Below, piece by piece: positions 56,175 to 64,000 of a stretch of DNA of 64,000 nucleotides. A program made the translations under genes and the position numbers. The stretch lies in NCBI GenBank assembly GCA_947179485.1, contig OX359250.1, forward strand, positions 43,993,450-44,057,449, read 5' to 3'. Position 1 is the stretch's first letter. Each line of letters begins with the position of its first letter. Origin of the DNA: Allacma fusca. Taxonomy: Eukaryota; Arthropoda; Collembola; Symphypleona; Sminthuridae. The notes under the pieces were generated by a model, which had not been told where the DNA came from, did not search any database, and was given only the letters and a program-made list of their open reading frames with translations.

Positions 56175-56540
56175 ATGGCTAAACAGCTGTATATGCATTA
56201 CTGTTCTAACCATCCCAAACATCTTTTAAAGGATCTACCTTACTCACCGGACCTTCGAATCATAAAACTATGCTCGGAACTAAATGAAAGAACAAGCCAG
56301 CTGAAGCTTCTCATGAATAAATTTCTAGAACAAGGCTACCCTTCACAACTAATATTTGACACTACAAAAAGTAAACTCTTAAAAGATTCTAGCCCCCAAA
56401 AATGTATAGGATACATTATAAAAAACTCCCTAATTATTAAGTATATAGCTACAGACAATTCTGGGAAGGATACTAGTAATAATGTATATTTTGGAATTGC
56501 ATACAACGATAATCTAAATAATATAAAAAAATATTTCTGA
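56175..56540 (+). mobile_element. Penelope-type RT C-terminal fragment
   Basis: A 121-residue frame reads MHYCSNHPKHLLKDLPYSPD, then LRIIKLCSELNERTSQLKLL, then FLEQGYPSQLI. The pattern HP.H....PYS..LR....C, then R...L...F...GYP, is found downstream of the RT core in Penelope-like elements. Only this piece is present and no YxDD box lies upstream in frame. It differs from the element at 2097 and so represents a second lineage. Confidence 0.6.
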
Positions 56541-57983
56541 CCTATTTAATACTCAGTAATATTAGAGATATAAAATATGTAAATGCTGCTAACAACATCA
56601 AGGTTCTCCGAGCGTTTAAGTGGAACAAAAATGTCACGGAATTATTGAAGTGAACCATTGAGTGTGAACAGTACATAAATTTGAAGTTGTTTGGATTTCG
56701 TCGGCGTGCTCTGCAATTACAAGTGTACAGTTAGTACAACAGTGAGAAAGTGAGAATGAGCAATTAAATTGTTTTTAAGGAATTTTTAATTATAGTTCCA
56801 TAATTAGCTCACTACACATCTAGTATACACACTTGCAAATCTACTTGGAAAGAGGAAAGCTACTACTAACTCAACAAGTAATACAAAATTAACAAGAAAT
56901 GAGGAGTGCTCAAATCTCACACGAGAGAAAGGTATTCAGTTTTTTGACGAGAATAATGCTCAATTTACTGACATTGTATTAGATTGCGACCCTGAAGACG
57001 TTTAATTCACCGATATTTGAAATACAAGAGCGGATGTCCCATGCAAATTACATGTGTATGCTGGACAAGTTTAAATTATCCCCTTCCTTGAATGAAGAAA
57101 TAGATATCTCTAAACTCAACAACTGTGATGGAAACCCACTCATTTTCACACTTCCTAACAAGAAAGTTAGCGAAGATGTCATGCTTCAATTTTTGTCTGC
57201 AGTTCAAAGCATAATATATATTACAGTGAAAACCTCAACTCTGCATCTAGGTCCAATTTCGGCAAAATCGGTACCAGATTTTAGGATCAACTTATCTGTA
57301 CCTCAATATAACCAAATGGCTGCGAGTATGTATGTATTTTAGGGGTCCCACAAGCAAAATTATGGTACACTACTTAGGCCATCAGTAGGCCCATTGCAGA
57401 TTACCCTGTCGAACATGTTAATTTACGAATATCATTGGAAGAGTGAGCGTGAGATGTTCACTTTCCTGAATTTGCTTATCCGATTTCGTATCCCTACGTT
57501 GCTATTTGGGCAACTACTTCACTAAGATATGCAATCTACTCAAGTTATGTCAGGGACTCCAGCTGCTTTCTAACTAGATTAAAACGCAGGTGAGCCTCTG
57601 CACTTTATACAGTACCTGAGGAATGTGCCAGATTTTGGACACTCACCCCCAAGTCAATACCACAAAGGCAATGACGTGGATTCGTGACGATCACTGCTAA
57701 ATCAAAATGTCACAAAAGTCTACGGGTGCAAACTACCCGGGAAACAAGTGCTGATTCGGTGGTGACAAATCACTAACAGCACAAGGTAGCGTTATGGTGC
57801 AAGACGCTCGCCCGGTAGAAACTTGACGGCAGGGATCACAACTCTCCAAGCAGAGAGGCTCTGGTGGTGGAGACAAAAAAAAAGAATTGTGTGTCTCAAA
57901 GTTTTTATGCAGATCTGCCCAAAGATAAGGGAGCTCGAATGAGCACAACCTTACCTCTCGACAGTCCTGTAGCAACCTCATGC
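56541..57983. other. No recognisable gene
   Basis: Includes an unrecognised 102-residue frame at 57034-57342 and otherwise short frames. No paired repeats. The 57600-57980 stretch is closer to balanced composition. Confidence 0.35.
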
Positions 57984-57991
57984 CCACATGT

Positions 57992-58781
57992 CAGGGCTGG
58001 TTATTCGAATCGGTATTTCATTCCTAATTTTTGGTATTTTTATCGGAATTGGTATTTGTAAATATATTTTTTCAAGTATTTAAATCTATATTGAATCGAA
58101 AAGAAATATCCGTATTCGAATTAGTGTTCAAAATATATTTGAATACTGTATCCAATGCTTAAATATCCGAAAAATCCGTTTTCTCGTAAATTCAAACAAC
58201 AAAAGAAGTTTTCAGTCAGCCATTACATAACTTTTGGATAACTACTCATTGGAATACAAAATTTATTATTATGTTTGTCTCCACAAAATGACGCTGAGCG
58301 ACTATAATAACTTTTTTCTGGAAATAAATTGGTCATTAATTCATTTGTCAGTAATTTTCTCAATTGGTAAAAAGGGGTCTAATTTTGTCAGGGGAAAAGG
58401 CAGCTCAGTTTTACTACTAGAATATCATTGTAAAACAAAGGGAATCAACAAGTTTTATACGGTTATGATACATGTATAGATTAGCTGTAATGCCTTTATA
58501 AAATGAGCTGGCATATTTTCATTCATAATTGCCGAATTTAGATACTTTCTGGTTTAAATTTAATTGCAAAGTTACAATGTTTTTCGGGAATCTAGTACCT
58601 CCATTTATTGATATTTAATAACTAAAGTATTTGAATTATATTGGAATTCATAGAAAATATTCGAATAAATTGGATTGGAATTTTTATCTTTGGAAACAAA
58701 TACATTTGAATTGGGATTGGAATACTTAAGGGTTAATCATAATCGGAATCGTATCCATATTTTTCGAATACTCCAGCCCTG
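57992..58781. mobile_element. hAT-type element with gaatcggaat words
   Basis: The left end cagggctgg..ttattcgaat pairs with attcgaatact..ccagccctg near the right; the flanks ccacatgt and ccacgagt match at six of eight, a probable aged TSD. The interior ends carry ggaattggtattt and gaatcggaatcg words. It is non-coding, 790 bp. Confidence 0.75.
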
Positions 58782-59129
58782 CCACGAGTACACATTTTTT
58801 ATTTATTTTGCGGACGTGGACACCAACCACGATACTTCTGAAATTCAAATTCATTCTCAAATCATAACACCAATCAAAATCAGAGTCAAGAACAGCTCAA
58901 GACTTACAACCTCATCCCTGAAAATTCTAGAATTCCAATCCACAATATCCGACTGCCCGAATTTGAACCACCACACGTGAATATGCAGTCAATGGTCGCA
59001 AACTCAAAACATGTTTCTTTCTCAAATCGTAACAGAAGATTCGTAAATTTAGATAGAATAATACCACCAGAACTAGCTCTACTTAAATCTGACATTAAAT
59101 CAATCTGTAACATTACCAAAAAAAGAATG

Positions 59130-59480
59130 GAATAATAACAGGGTGGTAATTTCCAAAATCAACTTCGAAATTTTCATCCTGTTACTATTTTAGGTGATGC
59201 CAGTGAAAGTTCTGCTTACCAGTGTAAATTGAATTCAATAAAAAGGTCAATATTGCTGATTGTAAGTGAAATTGTGTCGCGGTAAATAAGAGGGACAACG
59301 GTCAGGATGGAGTTTTTTGGAAATAATGGAATTTTTTGGTTTTACATCCTGGCCGTTGTCCCTTTCATTTCTAGTGGCACGGTTTTGATCACAATCAACA
59401 ATTTTAACCGTTTCATTAATTTCATATTACACTTGCAAGCTTAACTGTGGAACTAACTGGAATATAAGCAAAATGGAATA
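59130..59480. repeat. Dispersed repeat shared with 55878-56040
   Basis: It carries ggaataataacagggtggta at the left and acttgcaagcttaactgtgg with ctaactggaata at the right. A tatcctgg/ccgttgtccc phrase appears twice in opposite orientation around 59290-59370. Confidence 0.5.
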
Positions 59481-59571
59481 TTTTATTACTGGCCAAAAAT
59501 ACACTAGACTGCGTCATTGTTGTTCACATAAATGATTTTCACTCACTCCGACGAAGGCGGTGTCTTTTTGG

Positions 59572-59745
59572 CTAGTCTTTTAAGTTGAGAGAGTGGATAT
59601 TGTCCTTATAAGCGATAGTAAGAATATTCGCGCGCTCTAGATGCATCGATGATCATAGCAATGCGCAGATAGCCATTGCATGTACTATTTGCTATCATCG
59701 CAACGTACATTTGCCTTGCATCCCCAACAATAGTTGGCTTGCAGT
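59572..59745. repeat. Dispersed repeat, copy 3 of 3 (family J)
   Basis: The uninterrupted copy, with gcgcgctctagatgcatcga at the point where copy 2 begins. It shows that the family F-like element at 49842-50796 landed in or next to a copy of this family. Confidence 0.6.
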
Positions 59746-59944
59746 GCTAGTTGGTCTTGTACCGCCAAGTCATTTAGCCTTTATAGTAATCTGTACTCGC
59801 TAACCTATAATGCAGCTAAAAGAATTCGATTCGAACTTACTTTCGCATCGAAATGTCTGCATGAGCTTCATGTGCTTGTCCTGATATTTATTGTGCACGA
59901 AGGGAGGCCACATCGAACAGATTTCGAAGTTTTAATCAGTGCTC

Positions 59945-60130
59945 GGTACGGAGATGGGAATGCAGTACTCGGGTAAACGGGTACGTGTATCGGTACTACT
60001 CAGGTACCAACTTAGTGTACCCGAGCAATTTCGGATACTACCTGGGTATACTTTGGTAGGTTCGAAATTTCGGATATGGGTACGTGTACAATCATTAGGA
60101 AATGAGTACCCCATTTTTTTGGGGTACTTG
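59945..60130. repeat. Degenerate gggtacg word region
   Basis: About 190 bp of cgggtacgtgt, ggtactactcaggtac and gggtactt words. The edges cagtgctcggtac and ggggtacttgctcta may be the decayed ends of another word-filled element. No TSD was found. Confidence 0.45.
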
Positions 60131-61019
60131 CTCTACTTACAAACTCAAGAAACTCTGCAGGGCTACATCAAGAATATTGGATGCTTATAACTTTTCTTCT
60201 AGTTTTGTCCCTAATTTTTTCTGAAAATTAGTATTGACGTCTGGAATATACAAACGAATGACTTCCGGAGAATATATGAAAGGATATACTCAAGTAACCC
60301 AATCTTGATTCTGTTTAATCTTAGATCTTACATTAACATCGCTTAAAATTGCTTTCTTAACTACTCCAAAATTATTATTCATTTTTTACTCGCAGTAGTT
60401 CACAGCAAAATTTATATGAATGGAAATTTTTTAGTGGGGTAGAACTCTGTGTGCCAAAATTGATTGTGGGGGATGTTCATGCTACAAAAGTCCAATCTCG
60501 TTTAGTTTTCGTGAACTATATGTAATTTGAAAAACCTGATAGCATTGTATTGTGTATCTCACATTTGTATATTTGGCTCACATTTATAGGCTCATTTGTA
60601 TGTTTCTCAACGACGTGGCCAACGCTAGTACGTTTAATCAAAGAACATTTCCAAGCTTTCGGCGTTTTATTTTAATCATTAATGCTTTCTCTAGCTATTA
60701 GTACTGTTTTAGTAATTAAAGTAGTCTTATTGAAGTTAAAACATTGGAATTTGTTCCATTATCTTTCAAATTCCACCTCCACACCTGTCACCACTAGCCG
60801 TGATCCCACAAACTAGTTACAAAAATTAATTTGTTTTGTATTTTATTATTACCAACTGTGTACTTATTATCGCACAATCAGCATACATTCAATAACAAAC
60901 CCTCACTTGTAGGCCCATCTTATTATGTGTACTAATTATCAATTCACAAGATACAGTACACCAGTAGTGACTGACGTTACTTGACCATTGCAAAAGAAAT
61001 GAATATTACGTGATAGTAA
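60131..61019. other. No recognisable gene
   Basis: AT-rich, with no domain-bearing frame and no paired repeats. Confidence 0.4.
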
Positions 61020-61021
61020 TA

Positions 61022-61140
61022 CAGGCAAAACGCGATATAACGGATTCCCAGGGGACCGGTAAAATTTGTCCGCTATACGAAATTTCCGTTGTATGCACTT
61101 AACGGATTTTATCCGTTATGTAATTTCCGAAATGACAAAC
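61022..61140 (+). mobile_element. Left end of a Tigger/pogo-like element
   Basis: caggcaaaacgcgatataac follows a TA at 61020-61021 and is trailed by aacggatt and atccgttat words, as in Tigger-like elements. Matching words (aaatccgttatatgcatg, gtccgttgtaac, ttttccggtatag) reappear at 63640-63745, so the element may span the interval with other insertions inside. The exact right TIR was not found. Confidence 0.6.
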
Positions 61141-61430
61141 AAGGCTGATTAGGAATACTAACTTAAATTCATCGAAATACAACATGCAAACACCAGACTA
61201 ATAATATAATAATTTTTTTATTCAACTGTAGAAACATTGAACTGATTAAATATAGAAGCACATTAATTTAATATTCATCGACACGCAAAAACTTAGTTAC
61301 GGCTGTTATCATTTGAGTCCATTTTTACGTGAACACTTCAAATATAATACTTGCTTTTCTCCTAAATTTAAGCTCTCGGTTTGATTTTTCGGACATTTTG
61401 GCCCTGTGAACAAATTGCAAGACATAAACT

Positions 61431-62531
61431 CACTCTAAAAACTCCGGACTGAACTTAATCATGGCCGGTAGGATTTTTAAATCCCAGCAGGAAGAATATG
61501 CACACGTATCATGGCCAGGAAGTATTTGATCTTGCTATGCATACTAGTAAAAATTCAATCCCAACAGGAATAATATATTCTTGTATAGTTCAAGCATACC
61601 TGGCGTAACTTGGAATTAATGCTGTAAGCATAGTTGAATTATGGATGCTTGCAGGATTAAAATAGGAATGTATGAACCCTTATACCAAACCTAGCCGTCC
61701 AACAAATCATCTTGTATTTGAAAGCCATCCAACATCATTTTAAACGGTTTCTCATGATCAAAGTAAAGATAGGTATCTGATGGGGACACATCTGTATCAG
61801 CAGAAATTTCGAGGTAAGAAATATCTAGCACATAACTAATTATATTCACAACATGTTTGGTAAATGTATGTGTATCTATAAAACGGTACGATGGTTAATT
61901 TTATGAATAAACTTAAACAATTCACAGCTAAATGATATATATTTATATTGTTTTTTATAAATTTGTATATTTGCATGATCCTAAAAATTATTGAAATTAT
62001 TTCGTAGCTGTGAGTTTTTTGTGTTTATTCATAATATTCAACATCGTACCGTTGTATGTACATACATTCAAGCATGCTGTGAATATAATTACTTATGAAC
62101 TAGATATTTCTTACCTTTAAATTTCTGCTGGTACAGATGTGTCACTTCAGGTCCTCCAAAACTGAATCCCGAATAACTAATTGGTATTATTTCAAAAGTT
62201 ATCAAAAACTGAGCAGCTTTGCTAAGCATGTCTTCACACTTGGCAGCCATTACTAGCATGCTTTTAATGCATACCCAATATAAATGTAACGGTCACTGAA
62301 AATGTTCGTGCATGCAGGAACACTTTGCTGCCGGAAAATCCATAATGTAATCCTGAGTGCAAAAAGAAATTTTATTTGACCTGCCCGGACTGAGAATGTA
62401 CAAGATGACATTTAACTTGCAATGCAAGCATAAATTCATCCCTCGTTTTCCGGATTAAAGGATGAATTTAATTCAGAATCGGCATAATTCTGTTTCATCC
62501 TGCATATGGTGTTACCGGAGTTTTTAGAGTG
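61431..62531. mobile_element. CACTCT-ended DNA transposon with an internal palindrome
   Basis: The 17-bp TIR cactctaaaaactccgg is exactly matched at the right end (62515-62531). CACT-type ends suggest a CACTA/Chapaev-like element, but no TSD could be fixed. Inside, 61780-61870 returns inverted at about 62060-62150 (cagcagaaatttcgaggtaa and related phrases), a second, imperfect inverted repeat. No transposase frame is present. Confidence 0.7.
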
Positions 62532-62936
62532 TACTTAGATGAAACACGCAAGTGTTCAAGAGTTCTTATTCATTCAACCAAAATGTATGTGAAACGATTT
62601 GGTCCCAATATGACCATTCTTGCTACATACATATATGAGTAAAAAACGTTTAATTGCCTTGGCTGACGAATACATGTTAAAGGGAGTAAATAGACTATTT
62701 CAAAGATGCATAATTGAATCACAGTACATATATCCTTCCTTTAAATGATATCAAAATGTTGTCCTACATTTTCCTACATCTAGTTCAAATGCCAGTCTCC
62801 AGCCCTACCTATATGCATATATTTCAAAATCATGAACAACTCTGCCTTCCTATATATTCCTATTTCCTACATAGGTTCCTTTGACACACACCACGCATGC
62901 TTACAGTATCCCTTGAAAAAAACGTAGGAATTTCAT

Positions 62937-63041
62937 ATATCGTTGGCTAAATTATAAAGTGCCATTTTCAATGGAGATCCCATTTAAAAAGCGCATGTTA
63001 AGAAATCAAAATGGTACCTTTTAAAATTTAGCCGACGATAT
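62937..63041. mobile_element. Small MITE of about 105 bp
   Basis: atatcgttggctaaatt at the left and aatttagccgacgatat at the right form a 17-bp TIR with one mismatch. The interior is too short to code. The TSD is unclear, so the superfamily is unknown. Confidence 0.6.
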
Positions 63042-63062
63042 CTTCATTAAAAAGTCAATGTA

Positions 63063-63387
63063 CTGTCGAGTCAAGCCAGGATGACACTTTACCAATTAAG
63101 GACAGGTGTGTTACGCACGCCTCTCTTGCCGATAATTTTTCATGCTTTTCAGCGCGAAATAAAAGGATGTATGCATATGCAATGTAAATATCTTGCAACA
63201 TGATTAAGAAATCGAAACTCGATGGTTGACTCACTCATTACAAATACAGAGTCAATCTATGGTTGACAGTAAACGATTGTTGACAGTCACTAAATTGTAA
63301 CAAGCATAAGCCTATCGGAGGCAAGAAAGGCGTGTGTAACACACCTGTCCTTAATTGGTAAAGTGTCATCCTGGCTTGACTCGACAG
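63063..63387. mobile_element. Mariner-like MITE with 75-bp TIRs
   Basis: ctgtcgagtcaagccaggat and about 55 further bases are repeated inverted at the right end with few differences, each end bordered by TA (63061-63062 and 63388-63389). The loop of about 175 bp has no frame. Close match between arms suggests a recent copy. Confidence 0.85.
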
Positions 63388-63849
63388 TAGGCCTTTCTCA
63401 TGACCTTTCCTATTTCCTACATACATACTTTATGCTTTGCCAGCCAATTCCTACCCTTCCTATTTGTACCTTTGCTGGGAAGGAGGCTTCATATCCTATC
63501 CCTACTTTTAATTATTAGATTTTTCATGCCTTCCTTTTCCTACATATAAATTCTTTCAAAATCCGTTCCTATCCTATAAATATGCCTATTTATAGGATCC
63601 TTGTAGGAAGGAAATGCATTTTTGGACTATTTTGTAAGAAATTTCCGCTTAAAATCCGTTATATGCATGCAAAATGTTTCCAAAGGGCTTCAAAGTGTGT
63701 CCGTTGTAACTAATTTTCCGGTATAGAAATATCCGCAGTATGCAATACTTTTAGCATTGAAGCATGCAGGAGAGTGGTAATTTAAAGCTTTCTCATTGCT
63801 GCGCTCAACCACTATATAGCAAGCCGCTCTATGTAGTATACGACTCTAC

Positions 63850-63920
63850 TCTATATCGAAGCAAGCCGGTGGTATATGCAGCAAGCAAGCAAGAAGCAAG
63901 CCGAGAAGCACACCAAACTG
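63850..63920 (+). repeat. Partial copy of the 25826 inverted-repeat family
   Basis: It carries agcaagccggtggtatatgc and ccgagaagcac as at 25826-25880, with a small aagcaagc expansion. No second arm is present before the next repeat. Confidence 0.5.
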
Positions 63921-63925
63921 AAAAA

Positions 63926-64000
63926 GCAAATGCAACAGAATGCATTAAGATACATAACGCTGTTAACATCTAAATAAATACACTTGTTAATCTTTAGAGT
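63926..64000 (+). mobile_element. BEL/Pao LTR piece at the window edge
   Basis: Inverted match to about 40273-40345: gaatgcattaagatac, gctgttaacatcta, aataaatacacttgttaatc, tttagagt. It identifies a second insertion of the BEL/Pao family that runs beyond the window. Confidence 0.6.

Larger units (their letters stand above)
62790..63620. repeat. tttcctatttcctaca word region, interrupted
   Basis: Degenerate cctatttcctaca words at 62800-62880 and 63390-63600 are separated by two small MITEs (62937 and 63063). Style and words resemble the body of the 19993 hAT. The ends were not paired. Confidence 0.5.

Overview
The window looks like nuclear DNA of an invertebrate animal, most likely an arthropod. 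It is AT-rich, it has spliced genes with GT-AG introns, a secreted trypsin, Ty3/gypsy, BEL/Pao, DIRS, Penelope-like and LINE elements, and a very large load of small DNA transposons. The species cannot be told from the sequence. No rRNA, tRNA gene, operon or CRISPR array was seen.

Host genes are few. At 26-143 lies the terminal exon of an unknown gene. At 5713-6836 (+) is a complete three-exon trypsin-type protease. On the minus strand, three exons at 24239-23959, 23868-23595 and 9045-8842 join in phase into a serine protease homologue whose catalytic histidine is replaced. If they form one gene, its last intron is about 14.5 kb and roughly 73 percent of it is transposons. At 42.3-44.5 kb there are unrecognised reading frames, one coding stretch having a signal peptide and a membrane segment.

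Most of the rest is mobile DNA. I found sixteen or seventeen hAT-type non-autonomous elements by pairing terminal inverted repeats (TIRs) with 8-bp target site duplications (TSDs). They belong to many families, and each is filled with a degenerate word of its own, for example ggttcggtt, ggcattttgggc, ccctcacgaggg or ttccgattcc. Several are nested: 9893-13264 holds a mariner-like element and two more hATs, and 19993-22724 holds two further layers. Two copies of one family lie head to head at 13722-16838 and make an inverted repeat with arms of about 1.3 kb. Other DNA elements are a pogo/Tc1-like element (7361-7963), a Harbinger-like element (51382-51809), a mariner-like element with 75-bp TIRs (63063-63387), and a CACTCT-ended element (61431-62531).

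Retroelements: a 5'-truncated Penelope-like element with reverse transcriptase and GIY-YIG domains and a perfect 15-bp TSD (2082-4072); a LINE 3' end (about 26.8-27.5 kb); a very young Ty3/gypsy element (35124-40187, TSD ccgat) that landed in the LTR of a BEL/Pao fossil, which itself lies in a 40-41 bp satellite array (33.16-34.31 and 40.6-42.03 kb); a DIRS-like fossil (about 54-54.8 kb); and a second Penelope-type fragment (56.2 kb). A piece of the same BEL/Pao LTR family runs off the right edge of the window.
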